Translations under genes and position numbers: made by a program
Part shown: in pieces, positions 28,890-37,667 of the stretch
Layout of the letters: every line of letters begins with the position of its first letter
How positions within the stretch are numbered: position 1 is the stretch's first letter
Notes under the pieces: generated by a model
The model's database searches: none
Told to the model about the DNA's origin: nothing
What the model saw: the letters and a program-made list of their open reading frames with translations, nothing else
DNA from: Leptospira bouyouniensis
GTDB taxonomy: Bacteria > Spirochaetota > Leptospiria > Leptospirales > Leptospiraceae
Direction: 5' to 3'
Length of the DNA stretch: 64,000 bases
NCBI RefSeq assembly: GCF_004769525.1
Contig: NZ_RQFT01000007.1
Coordinates: forward strand, 372,001-436,000

Positions 28890-29921
28890 TTACTCCGTAC
28901 ACTTCCCATACAGCTTTCTTAAATATAAATCTTCAAATTCGAATAAGTTCATTCCTCTTCGCGCCATAATTTTTTTAGTATCAAATAAGAACTCTTCTAA
29001 TCTGTATCGGTCGCCTGGTTTAATCCATGTGAAAGCTGGTATATAACCTTGAACCCTTGTTTCTACAATGTTACTAGCAATATCAAAAACTGTGCCAGTA
29101 TTTGACATTACACCTATAGCAAGTTTTGTGAATGGACCAATGATAGATCCAAATTTGATTGTGCCTGTATTAACAATGGAATCGCCAATTTTAAGTTTCA
29201 CAATTCCATAATTGTTCTTTAAATCACTTGTGGTAGACAATGCACCCAAATTAACCCAAGTAGATACAAAACTATGTCCTAAAAAACCTTCGTGGTGTTT
29301 GTTGGTATAATCTAAAATAATCGAATTTTCAACTTCACCACCGATGCGACATTGGTTTCCAATCAGAGTTCCACCAGTGATTCTTGCATTGTCAATCTGG
29401 CTATTTTTTCCAATAAACAAGGGACCTTCTAAAAAACTAAAAGAAGATATTTTCACTCCATCTTCAATGAGAATTGGGCCATGAGTCGTATCAAAAACAA
29501 CACCTGGATACACAGTTGCCCCTGAATGGATGTATAAGTGTTTGTCTTTTCCTACGATATGAAATCCTGATTGTTTTGCTTTGTACTTTTGGCGAAATCG
29601 TTTCCAATCTTTTTCAATATTCAAAGTATCTTCAATGATCGAAGTCACAGTTCCAAGTAATTCCCAAGGCAAAAAAGAATCGGAACTATAAATTGAATCA
29701 TAATGATCTAATGTTGCGGGGAATACATGAGGGTAACGATTAAAAATTAAAGTTTCAAATTCCTGGTTTGGACCTTTATAATGAATCTTGGAACCAGGAT
29801 ATTTTCTCTCTAACTTTTCAAGTAGTGTCATTCCACCTAAATTCCATTCAAAAAATGAATGAAACCTTGATAGAGGCTCAATTGACGGATTACGTTTAGA
29901 ATCGTCGAGTAAAAGATTCAC
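28890..29921 (-). CDS. GlmU-like sugar nucleotidyltransferase/acetyltransferase family protein
   Basis: A 343-residue protein resembling the GlmU-related family of putative sugar nucleotidyltransferases. The second half has left-handed beta-helix (hexapeptide) repeats (about 125-290: for example IGKNSQIDNARITGG, IGNQCRIGGEVENS), as in GlmU acetyltransferases. The N-terminal half starts with LLLDDSKR and lacks the usual GGxGTRM pyrophosphorylase signature. It directly follows glmS (3 bases), with glmM upstream, so a role in UDP-GlcNAc synthesis or a related sugar is likely but not certain. Confidence 0.75.
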   Translation of the reverse strand: MNLLLDDSKRNPSIEPLSRFHSFFEWNLGGMTLLEKLERKYPGSKIHYKGPNQEFETLIFNRYPHVFPATLDHYDSIYSSDSFLPWELLGTVTSIIEDTLNIEKDWKRFRQKYKAKQSGFHIVGKDKHLYIHSGATVYPGVVFDTTHGPILIEDGVKISSFSFLEGPLFIGKNSQIDNARITGGTLIGNQCRIGGEVENSIILDYTNKHHEGFLGHSFVSTWVNLGALSTTSDLKNNYGIVKLKIGDSIVNTGTIKFGSIIGPFTKLAIGVMSNTGTVFDIASNIVETRVQGYIPAFTWIKPGDRYRLEEFLFDTKKIMARRGMNLFEFEDLYLRKLYGKCTE

Positions 29922-29924
29922 AAA

Positions 29925-31760
29925 CTACTCCACAGTAACTGATTTAGCTAAGTTCCGAGGTTGATCCACATTGCATCCCCTAAGAATTGCTATGTGGTAA
30001 GATAATAACTGTAAAGGTATCACTGCAAGTAACGGAACTAGTGCATCTGCAGTCTTTGGAATTTGAAATGTAAAATCTGCCATACTTTGGATTTCAGTAT
30101 CTCCCTCGGTCACTATGGCAATTACTTTACCTTTTCTTGCTTTAACCTCTTGGATATTGGAGATCACTTTTTCATACGAACTATCTTTTGTCGCAATGAA
30201 AACAACTGGCATATCCTCATCAATTAGAGCGATAGGTCCATGTTTCATTTCTGCAGCAGGGTAACCCTCAGCATGAATATAAGAAATTTCTTTTAACTTC
30301 AATGCACCTTCCAAAGCAACAGGGAAATTAAATCCACGTCCCAAATATAGAAAGTTAGTTGCTCGATAAAAATGTTCGGAAATATTTCGGATCTCTTCAT
30401 CTTTGGTAAGAATTTTGGCTACTTTATCCGGGATAGAATCGAGTTCTAATAATAAAGTTTGGTAGTCTGATAATGAAATTGTTCCCTTTTTTAAACCTAA
30501 GTAAAGAGCCATCATCGTTATGATAGTGACTTGTGAAGTAAATGCTTTGGTAGAAGCCACACCAATTTCAGGTCCTGCATGTAAATATGCACCTGCGTGT
30601 GAAGCACGAGCAATGGAAGAACCCACTACGTTACACACACCAAAAATCAAAGCACCTTTTGACTTCGCAAGTTCGATGGCCGCAAGTGTATCTGCAGTTT
30701 CACCGGACTGCGAAATTGCAATTACAACATCTCTTTCTGTAACGATAGGATTTCGATAGCGAAATTCGGATGCATATTCTACTTCCGTTGGGATACGAGC
30801 GATATCTTCAAATAAATATTCGCCGATTAGACCTGCATGCCATGAAGTTCCACAACCAACAAGTATCAATCGATCAGCATTTAAAAAACGATTTAAATAT
30901 TGGTCGATACCACTTAAGAACAAATGGTGTTCGCGTGATACCAAACGTCCACGCATCGCATCACGAATAGATTTTGGTTGTTCAAAAATCTCTTTTAACA
31001 TAAAGTGTGGGTATCCACCTTTCTCTATGTCTTCCAAATCCAATTCTAGTTTTTGAATGAATGGAGTTTTGGTAACGTTCTCCAAATTTTTAACGACTAG
31101 GCTACCATCTTTGATGATTGCTATTTCTTGGTCATTAAGGTAAGTTACATTGTTCGTGTATTCGATAATCGGTGTTGCATCAGAGGCAACAAAATATTCG
31201 TCTTCACCAATCCCAATTACGAGTGGGGAACCTTTTCTCGCCGCAATCATCGATCTTTCATTATCTTTTGAAAGTACAACTATGGCGTAAGCTCCTACCA
31301 CTTCGTTCAATGAAAGGCGAACGGCTTCTTCAATCGTACATTTGTTTTGTTTTTTGATTTCTTCAATCAAATGAATGAGAACTTCGGAATCCGTATCGGA
31401 TTTGAATATGTGTCCATTACTCTCTAATTCTTTTTTAATAGAACTATAGTTCTCAATGATACCATTATGAATAATGGCAAGTTTTCCATCTGAACTTGTA
31501 TGAGGGTGCGCATTACGATCGTTTGGTTCTCCGTGAGTTGCCCAACGTGTATGTCCAATCCCAAGACTTGCTTCTAATTTTCGATTTCCAATTTCAGTTT
31601 CTAAATCGGCAACCTTCCCTTTTTTTTTGACAATCTCCAGACCACCGTTTAACAGTGCAACACCTGCGCTGTCATACCCTCGGTATTCTAATCTTTTTAA
31701 ACCTTTTATGATAACAGGAAGAGCCTGTCTTTTACCTAGATAACCTACGATTCCACACAT
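29925..31760 (-). CDS. glmS: Glutamine-fructose-6-phosphate aminotransferase (isomerising)
   Basis: A 611-residue enzyme that makes glucosamine-6-phosphate from fructose-6-phosphate and glutamine, the first step to UDP-GlcNAc. Cys2 (MCGIVGYLG) is the glutaminase nucleophile after Met removal. Two SIS domains follow, seen in GCGTSWHAG and ISQSGETADT, and the C-terminus DQPRNLAKSVTVE is the standard GlmS tail. The start overlaps glmM by 16 bases. Length and motifs are normal. Confidence 0.98.
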   Translation of the reverse strand: MCGIVGYLGKRQALPVIIKGLKRLEYRGYDSAGVALLNGGLEIVKKKGKVADLETEIGNRKLEASLGIGHTRWATHGEPNDRNAHPHTSSDGKLAIIHNGIIENYSSIKKELESNGHIFKSDTDSEVLIHLIEEIKKQNKCTIEEAVRLSLNEVVGAYAIVVLSKDNERSMIAARKGSPLVIGIGEDEYFVASDATPIIEYTNNVTYLNDQEIAIIKDGSLVVKNLENVTKTPFIQKLELDLEDIEKGGYPHFMLKEIFEQPKSIRDAMRGRLVSREHHLFLSGIDQYLNRFLNADRLILVGCGTSWHAGLIGEYLFEDIARIPTEVEYASEFRYRNPIVTERDVVIAISQSGETADTLAAIELAKSKGALIFGVCNVVGSSIARASHAGAYLHAGPEIGVASTKAFTSQVTIITMMALYLGLKKGTISLSDYQTLLLELDSIPDKVAKILTKDEEIRNISEHFYRATNFLYLGRGFNFPVALEGALKLKEISYIHAEGYPAAEMKHGPIALIDEDMPVVFIATKDSSYEKVISNIQEVKARKGKVIAIVTEGDTEIQSMADFTFQIPKTADALVPLLAVIPLQLLSYHIAILRGCNVDQPRNLAKSVTVE

Positions 31761-33121
31761 TGTTTTACTCTCTTTAAAGTAGATTCCAAATCAGATTGGG
31801 ATTTTGTTTCTGTTATGACACGAAAGATTGGTTCTGTATTGGAAGGCCTGATATGTATCCAAGAATCGGATACATACATCCACAAACCATCTTTTTCGGA
31901 AATGAGTTTGGGCGAAAACTCAGTTTGGAAATTGTGATATAAATTTTCCAAAGACATTCCCTTGGCCAATGGAAAAGATTGTTTGTCCATATATAATTTT
32001 GGAAGTCCATCCATCAGTTCGTCGATGGTTTTTCCTGTTTCCGCCATTAGGTTCAGAATATGAGCAATTCCGGAAACTGTATCACGTCCAAAGGATGGAA
32101 TGTTTGGATCAATCACTCCACCATTTCCTTCTCCACCAAACACGGATTTGGTTCGAATCATTTCCTCAACTACGTTTGCTTCACCCACTTTGCTTCGTAT
32201 CACTTCTCCACCAAAACGAGAAGCTACTTCTTCGTTCAAAAAACTTGTGGATAAATTGACGACTACTTTCGATTTTTTCTTTGATTCCGAAAGAACGTTC
32301 ATAAGAGCCAAAGGCAAAGTGTATTCTTCTGAGATAGCTCCACGTTTCGGGGAAAACAAAACCAAACGATCAGCATCTGGATCCAAAGCAAAACCAATAT
32401 CTGCTTTCGATTTTTTAAAGTATGGTTCGACTTTTTTTAATGCAGAAGCTGTTGGTTCTGGAGGACGTGGAAACGTTCCATCTGGATTACAATTATGCGA
32501 GATTACTTTGCAACCTAACATCTGTAAAAACTTAGGGATTACGTAAGAACCAGCGCCACCCACTGCATCAACAAATACTGTAAATTTTTTCTTCTTAATT
32601 TTGGAAACGTTGACTCTTTTTAAAACTGATGATAAGTGTAAGTCGATATAATCTTCACCAGAATCAATATAACTTTTAGGAGATATTTGTTCTTTTGTAA
32701 AGGACCCAGACTGGAGGATGGAAAGTAATTTCTGATTTTCTTCTGCCGAAAAGAAAAAACCTTTTTTGGAAATAAATTTAAACGCATTCCATTCCATTGG
32801 GTTGTGAGAGGCAGAAATCATAATTCCACCGTTTGCTTTGGCTAAGTTGACTACTGCTTTTGTTGTGGGAGTCGGAACGAGTCCCAATGTTAATACAGAA
32901 CATCCTGAAGCTAACAACGCCGAGGTGAGAAGGGATTCTAAATAAGGACCACTGGGTCTTGAGTCTCGACCAATCACAACCGTTCCCTCATTCATCATGG
33001 TTGCAAAGGATTTTGAGAAGGCAAGTGCCTCTTCTAAACCAAATCCTTGTCCAATTTTTCCCCGAACACCGGAGATTGAAATCATGAGAGAGGAAAGATC
33101 ATACTCTTTTGTGAAATGCAT
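31745..33121 (-). CDS. glmM: Phosphoglucosamine mutase-like phosphohexomutase
   Basis: A 458-residue phosphohexomutase. The phosphoserine is in ISASHNPMEWN, the metal loop is DPDADRLV, the sugar-binding loop is GGEGNGGV, and the phosphate-binding motif is RPSNTEP. RPSNTEP rather than RPSGTEP is like archaeal GlmM or mannomutase relatives. Position before glmS argues for glucosamine-6-P to glucosamine-1-P conversion. Two starts are possible, 33121 and an internal ATG at 33085 (MISISGVRG), and neither has a clear Shine-Dalgarno. Confidence 0.9.
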   Translation of the reverse strand: MHFTKEYDLSSLMISISGVRGKIGQGFGLEEALAFSKSFATMMNEGTVVIGRDSRPSGPYLESLLTSALLASGCSVLTLGLVPTPTTKAVVNLAKANGGIMISASHNPMEWNAFKFISKKGFFFSAEENQKLLSILQSGSFTKEQISPKSYIDSGEDYIDLHLSSVLKRVNVSKIKKKKFTVFVDAVGGAGSYVIPKFLQMLGCKVISHNCNPDGTFPRPPEPTASALKKVEPYFKKSKADIGFALDPDADRLVLFSPKRGAISEEYTLPLALMNVLSESKKKSKVVVNLSTSFLNEEVASRFGGEVIRSKVGEANVVEEMIRTKSVFGGEGNGGVIDPNIPSFGRDTVSGIAHILNLMAETGKTIDELMDGLPKLYMDKQSFPLAKGMSLENLYHNFQTEFSPKLISEKDGLWMYVSDSWIHIRPSNTEPIFRVITETKSQSDLESTLKRVKQCVES

Positions 33122-33227
33122 ACAATACGATCAAGGCTCTTGGATTCACACTGTAAGTCTATCTTTTTGCTTTATGTGAAGTATCAGCGAAGTGGAAATA
33201 AAAAATAGATTTGAAGTAAAACGGTTT

Positions 33228-33299
33228 GGGCGATGACAGGATTGAACTGCCGACCCGCTGCTTGTAAGGCAGCTGCTCTCCCAGCTGAGCTAATCGCCC
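33228..33299 (-). tRNA. tRNA-Val (anticodon TAC)
   Basis: A 72-base cloverleaf reads on the minus strand. Acceptor stem GGCGAT-type (GGGCGAT with ATCGCCC), D-stem GCTC/GAGC, anticodon stem GCTGC/GCAGC with loop CTTACAA giving anticodon TAC, variable loop GGGTC, T-stem GGCAG/CTGTC with loop TTCAATC. CCA is not encoded. It lies between glmM and rpsT. Confidence 0.96.
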
Positions 33300-33353
33300 G
33301 TTGTTATGACCAGTAAACTAAGGCAAAGAAATCTGTAAATTAGAAATAGAAAT

Positions 33354-33376
33354 AAAAAAGGCCACACATGGTGGCC
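33354..33376 (-). terminator. Intrinsic terminator after rpsT
   Basis: On the minus strand a stem GGCCAC/GTGGCC (five-base loop) is followed by six T. It lies 26 bases after the rpsT stop and is a good Rho-independent terminator for rpsT. Confidence 0.88.
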
Positions 33377-33402
33377 TCATTCCAAGGTGCTAAAAGCAAT
33401 TG

Positions 33403-33678
33403 TTAGGCGGCTTTTGCTTCAATCGAATTGATACGAAGTGCCATACGTGATTTTTTACGATCCGCATTTTTTTTGTGGATGAGTTTTGTTTTCGCAGCTC
33501 GGTCCAATTTAGAAGAAAGTTTAGAAAATACAGAAAGTGCTTCGGTTTTGTCGCCAGATTTGATGGCTTTAATGAGAAGACGAGCGTAAGTGCGTAACTC
33601 ACTTCGGTCTTCGCCATTTCGCTCTTTTCTACGAGCGGTTCTACGGATGTCTTTTTTAGATGATTTTAAATTAGCCAA
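33403..33678 (-). CDS. rpsT: 30S ribosomal protein S20, TTG start
   Basis: A 91-residue, very basic protein that binds the 5' and 3' minor domains of 16S rRNA. Typical S20 features: MANLKSSKKDIRRTARR start, the RTYARLLIKAI stretch and KTKLIHKKNADRKKSR. The start codon is TTG at 33678, set by AGGGGA about 6 bases upstream. E. coli rpsT also starts with TTG, where it matters for autoregulation, so this is notable. A strong terminator follows. Confidence 0.97.
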   Translation of the reverse strand: MANLKSSKKDIRRTARRKERNGEDRSELRTYARLLIKAIKSGDKTEALSVFSKLSSKLDRAAKTKLIHKKNADRKKSRMALRINSIEAKAA

Positions 33679-33704
33679 GGAATGTCCCCTATGAGGAATT
33701 TTTA

Positions 33705-33735
33705 CTTATCTTTTGAGTACCACTCTGCCGGTCAA
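33705..33735 (-). promoter_or_regulatory. Possible rpsT promoter
   Basis: On the minus strand TTGACC (33735-33730) and GATAAG (33710-33705) are separated by 19 bases, close to sigma-70-type boxes, about 25 bases before the TTG start. The -10 match is weak and spacing is long, so confidence is low. Confidence 0.3.
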
Positions 33736-33798
33736 GGCGAAAGAGAAAAAAATAAGAACCAAAATTAAGGCTTTTGACCCAACTGATGGGAGCAAACG

Positions 33799-34083
33799 AT
33801 GTTTTCAGCACTGATTTGGATCGATTCCGAACTCTATGAAATTTTGAAACAACGCCATTTAGACCTTGGTCTTGTCATAAAAATGGCTATCTTATCCTTA
33901 AAACTAGAGGGATTGGAACCTGGATCCTATCCAAAAGGAGAGTTTGGCCATTATGAAAGGTTGGAACTTTCTCGTTATGATTTTTTTACGTTAAGTTTGA
34001 TTTCAAGGGAGAAGGAAGTTGACCCAAACGTATTACTCTCATATGCTTTCACAGAAGCTTTGTTGGAAATTTTGCGACTGTGA
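33799..34083 (+). CDS. Small conserved-looking protein, unknown
   Basis: A 94-residue protein with a clear GGGAG Shine-Dalgarno 6 bases before the ATG. It looks soluble and mostly helical, with no cysteines and no signal peptide. It overlaps the next gene by four bases (GTGA), and three more genes follow closely. I do not recognise it; the coupling suggests it works with the two following proteins. Confidence 0.75.
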   Translation: MFSALIWIDSELYEILKQRHLDLGLVIKMAILSLKLEGLEPGSYPKGEFGHYERLELSRYDFFTLSLISREKEVDPNVLLSYAFTEALLEILRL

Positions 34084-35219
34084 CCCCTGATAAATCAAAA
34101 TATCACTATATAAAAATTGATTCGATCGACGAGATCGACCCCATCAAATTATCCATTTCGCAAATCCAACAGCGGTATATCGACAAGGATAACAACCGTT
34201 ATGCCCTAAGGTTTAACAAAGAAATCCGTAGAATTGAGATTTTAAAACTAGTGGGCAATCATTTTGAGATTGTCCCCCACCACCAGACATCGACTTCAAA
34301 AGAAGAAATCAATGCAAGAGAAACAAAGTCCCCAAATATACAAAGCCCTCCTCCCATCATTTCAGAAGATCTTAGGTCCAATCCCATTTTAGGGAAATTA
34401 ATTTCGGCCCAAGAACCAAAATCCACTATTCATTCTGAAACTTCGGCAAGTCCCATGGAGATTCCCAAAGAAAAACATACTCCCGTTGTGGAAGAAAATC
34501 TTATGAGGGAAGATGTGGACTTGGATATTTTCGAAGGTGAAGAACCTCCTAAGCCAGAAGAGCCACTTTCTCATGAAGGTTTACTCAATACACCAGAACC
34601 TCCTAAACCTGAAGAGTTCGAAGACCACTCACAAATTACGGCAAATACTCGACTGGAAGAAGGAACAGGAGAAAAAACAGCACAGCAGAGGATTGATGAT
34701 TTTTTAAAAATCATTGCAACTTATAGAGAAAGGATAACTGCCATCATTCGTAACCTTCAATCCTCTCGGATTTTTGAACTTACGGGGGATCCATCCGAAA
34801 ACAAAAATATTGTGGGTAATTTTTCAAGAGAAATCGATGCAACTGTTTTTGAAGCCATTGATAAAATGATCGATCTTCATAAAGAAATGACATCATATCC
34901 TCGTCCAATCACATATTATATATCCAAAGCACCTGTGGAAAAAAGAGAAGAGATGAAACTCATCGAGTCAGACAAAGAAAAGTTAAACAACTTACATTTG
35001 TTCGAAATGCAAAGGCATACCGATGCGATCATTAAAGATCTAAAAAAATTGAGTTTGCAGTTATTGAATATATTGAATATCAAAAATGAAATTCAAGTCA
35101 AACAATTACAGTACGCAAACCAATTGATGTTTGTGGATGCAAAGAATGCCTCACTATATTTTGCACAAGACTTAGATAAAACCATTTTGGAAATTGAAAA
35201 CTGGAAACAATCGAAATGA
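34080..35219 (+). CDS. Unknown protein with acidic proline-rich linker
   Basis: A 379-residue protein, GTG start overlapping the previous stop by four bases. An N-terminal domain (about 1-75) is followed by a long acidic Pro/Glu linker (about 85-205: for example EEPPKPEEPLSHEG) and a helical C-terminal domain (about 210-379) with likely coiled coil. No signal peptide or membrane segment, so it is probably cytoplasmic. It overlaps the next gene by four bases (ATGA). The linked pattern suggests a scaffold or adaptor, but no family is recognised. Confidence 0.75.
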   Translation: MTPDKSKYHYIKIDSIDEIDPIKLSISQIQQRYIDKDNNRYALRFNKEIRRIEILKLVGNHFEIVPHHQTSTSKEEINARETKSPNIQSPPPIISEDLRSNPILGKLISAQEPKSTIHSETSASPMEIPKEKHTPVVEENLMREDVDLDIFEGEEPPKPEEPLSHEGLLNTPEPPKPEEFEDHSQITANTRLEEGTGEKTAQQRIDDFLKIIATYRERITAIIRNLQSSRIFELTGDPSENKNIVGNFSREIDATVFEAIDKMIDLHKEMTSYPRPITYYISKAPVEKREEMKLIESDKEKLNNLHLFEMQRHTDAIIKDLKKLSLQLLNILNIKNEIQVKQLQYANQLMFVDAKNASLYFAQDLDKTILEIENWKQSK

Positions 35220-36010
35220 AAGAACTGTCGGAAGCAGAAACAAAAGCAATATTAGAAAAAATTCGATCTGAATATAGAGAACACGGAAAACTCAATCCAA
35301 AAGCATTCGACCAAACAGGATTTGAACAAAGGTATCTTCAAGTATTAAAACTAAGAGGCAACATTACAAAATTTCTTACAGAAGAAGTTACGTTTTTAGA
35401 GCAACTCAAATCGAAGTTCCAAGAACTTGCTGCGAGAAAAGAAGCAGCAAAAGCCCAAACACTCAACCGGATTATGGATGAATCGATTGAGAAATTGGCA
35501 AATTACAAAAAGGTAGATTTCCATCCATTGGCAAAAGTAGAAACTCGATACTTTTATGGTGCCATGTTGGATTTTACGGAAATGGAACTTCCTGTTCTCA
35601 TTTATATTTTCAAAGGTACTCCCGAATATTCCTACTTACAAGATGCAGTTTTGCAAGTGGAAAGAATTGGGCTCACCCGACGTGGTCTTCCATCCATTAA
35701 AATGCAAGAGTTCATGAAAACTTTGTTAGATGCCAATGGCAATGCCATTGTGATTGAAAAAGCCTCACAAAATTTATTAAAAGATGGTTGTATCGCTTTA
35801 AAAAACATCATCGTGGCCGTACAAGATCTAACAGCAAAAAATAGAATTAACCCAGATATGATTGTCCAAGTAAACCAAAAAGAATATCCCAATTCTTTTA
35901 ATGCTTACAACGGGAAAAAGTTTGGAGAATGTTTAAATCGGATCACTGAACGATGCAAACAAATCATACAAGATTTTCGAATGAATGCGTTGATGAATAT
36001 CGAAGGTTGA
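35216..36010 (+). CDS. Unknown helical protein of the 34-36 kb operon
   Basis: A 264-residue soluble, helical protein that starts at the ATGA overlap with the previous gene. The first 100 residues are charged (KELSEAETKAILEKIRSEY) and may form a coiled coil; the rest has a few Cys and Arg-rich helices (RIGLTRRGLP). No membrane segment or signal. A 15-base gap separates it from the thiolase-like gene, so all four genes from 33799 probably form one unit. The function is unknown. Confidence 0.75.
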   Translation: MKELSEAETKAILEKIRSEYREHGKLNPKAFDQTGFEQRYLQVLKLRGNITKFLTEEVTFLEQLKSKFQELAARKEAAKAQTLNRIMDESIEKLANYKKVDFHPLAKVETRYFYGAMLDFTEMELPVLIYIFKGTPEYSYLQDAVLQVERIGLTRRGLPSIKMQEFMKTLLDANGNAIVIEKASQNLLKDGCIALKNIIVAVQDLTAKNRINPDMIVQVNQKEYPNSFNAYNGKKFGECLNRITERCKQIIQDFRMNALMNIEG

Positions 36011-36025
36011 TTCAAATGTGGCTTC

Positions 36026-37555
36026 ATGGACCCTATTTTACTTGGTGTCAGCGACACAATTGAATCAGAATTTGATGCTGAGGTTTATAAAAACCTCAGC
36101 CCTTTAGAAAAATACCATTCTTTACTTTTTAACTCTGTCGATAAACTGTTTGGATTCCTCGGAACTAACAGAGAAACACTCAAACCCTACCTTACTGATT
36201 TTGTTTCCGTTGAAGCACAGTCACTTGGCAGAGAGGGATATGGTTTTACGATCAAAGATGCAAATGATATGGGATTTGGTGGCCTTGCCTGCCATACAGT
36301 AGACCTTGGTGGAGCCAGTGTGGGTGGAGCCATTGCACAAGCCCATACCATTGTCAAAGCCAATCCTTATGCGGTGGTGCTTGTTGCCGCAGCCGATATT
36401 CCCAAATCCGTATTCAAACAAGTCTCTGACTTAAAACGACTCACGGCAACAGTTTGCCATAAGGATTGGGAGATGCCTTATGGAGCAACCCTCATTGGTC
36501 TCTACTCCTTGTTATGTGAACGAATGATGTTTGATACAGGTGTGACAAGTGATGATTTAGAAGTGATTACAAAACACTTCCGAACCCTTGCCGAAACCAA
36601 TCCCCGTGCCTTCCAATACCAAAAACCAATGGTGGAGAAACAATTACAAAAACCTTTATCTGGTGTGTATAGCACTCCCATGATTGCCATTGTCACTGAC
36701 CATGGATTCGCAACCCTCATCACATCAGAGTTCATGAAACAGAAGTTAATTGATAAAAAAGTGATTAAGGCTGATGCCAAACACATTTATGTGATTGGTT
36801 CGGGTCACAGTGCCCATGCCGAATACCTCATCCAAAAAAAGGATTTAAAAAGCCCTGCAGGTCTTGCTTGTGAAAGGGCCGTCGCGTCGAGTGGGATCAG
36901 TCGGTCAGAAATTGACTATGCTTGGATTTACGATTGTTTTACTGGGATGGTCATTCATGAGGCTTCGTTGTATTTTGGAGTCTCGCCGAAAGATACCGCA
37001 AATGCACTTCGGAATGGAAAGATCTCCAATGGAACAAAAGAAATTCCAATCAATTTAGGCGGTGGGATTTTGAATTACCAAGCAGCGATGGCAATCTCTG
37101 GCGCAACTGGCCTTGTGGACATCGCAAGCCAATATGGACTTTCAGTTCATCCCATTCCCAAAGTATTGAGTGAACCACCTAAGGTGAGTTTGCTTGGAGG
37201 TAATGGTGGGATTGATAGCATCAATTCCGTGATCCTGTTTGCCAAAGACAAAACAGAAAGGGTCTCGAAAGAACCAATGGAATTAAAAGCATTGGAAGTG
37301 AATGTTCCCAGTCCGAAGGAAAAGGAAAAAGCCACCATACTTTCTGCGACAACGATTTACTTCAATCCGGGCGGAGAAAAAAAACCACCTTATCTGATTG
37401 TTTGTTCGACCAAAGAGAATGGAGAAATGGTTCTCACGAACCTATATAACAAAGAAGGAAAGGAGATTGTATCAAAAGAGGGATTGGAACTGGGAAAAAC
37501 AAAAGTGGAGTTCCAACTCATTGATGGCAAAATCCAAGCAGTGGTTTTAGATTGA
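36026..37555 (+). CDS. Thiolase-fold protein with altered catalytic residues
   Basis: A 509-residue protein with a thiolase-like fold related to the SCP-2/acetyl-CoA acetyltransferase group: TVDLGGASVGG, VLVAAADIP, GSGHSAHAEY, YDCFTGMV and NLGGGILNYQ appear in the expected order. At the usual nucleophile position (CAS) it has GAS (Gly96), and the GHP motif reads NYQ. A C-terminal extension of about 90 residues may be an OB-like domain, as in DUF35 partners. So it may bind acyl-CoA without normal thiolase chemistry, or use Cys89 nearby. It ends the four-gene unit. Confidence 0.8.
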   Translation: MDPILLGVSDTIESEFDAEVYKNLSPLEKYHSLLFNSVDKLFGFLGTNRETLKPYLTDFVSVEAQSLGREGYGFTIKDANDMGFGGLACHTVDLGGASVGGAIAQAHTIVKANPYAVVLVAAADIPKSVFKQVSDLKRLTATVCHKDWEMPYGATLIGLYSLLCERMMFDTGVTSDDLEVITKHFRTLAETNPRAFQYQKPMVEKQLQKPLSGVYSTPMIAIVTDHGFATLITSEFMKQKLIDKKVIKADAKHIYVIGSGHSAHAEYLIQKKDLKSPAGLACERAVASSGISRSEIDYAWIYDCFTGMVIHEASLYFGVSPKDTANALRNGKISNGTKEIPINLGGGILNYQAAMAISGATGLVDIASQYGLSVHPIPKVLSEPPKVSLLGGNGGIDSINSVILFAKDKTERVSKEPMELKALEVNVPSPKEKEKATILSATTIYFNPGGEKKPPYLIVCSTKENGEMVLTNLYNKEGKEIVSKEGLELGKTKVEFQLIDGKIQAVVLD

Positions 37556-37580
37556 ATCTGATGTAATTTAGAAAGTTATT

Positions 37581-37604
37581 GCCACCACCGAACTAGATGG
37601 TGGC
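37581..37604. other. Inverted repeat after the thiolase-like gene
   Basis: A perfect 7-base stem (GCCACCA/TGGTGGC) with a ten-base loop, 25 bases after the thiolase-like stop. The T-tract expected of a plus-strand intrinsic terminator is missing, so termination is only possible. Confidence 0.4.
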
Positions 37605-37627
37605 GACTTGAGAATTATGGTTCTGAG

Positions 37628-37653
37628 AAAAAACCAACCATGAAACATGGTTG
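37628..37653 (-). terminator. Intrinsic terminator of the gld-mpl-pheS operon
   Basis: On the minus strand a perfect 8-base stem (CAACCATG/CATGGTTG) with a TTT loop is followed by G and six T, 15 bases after the pheS stop. A textbook Rho-independent terminator that closes the operon starting at 45299. Confidence 0.9.
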
Positions 37654-37667
37654 ATCTGGCTTCTCAC

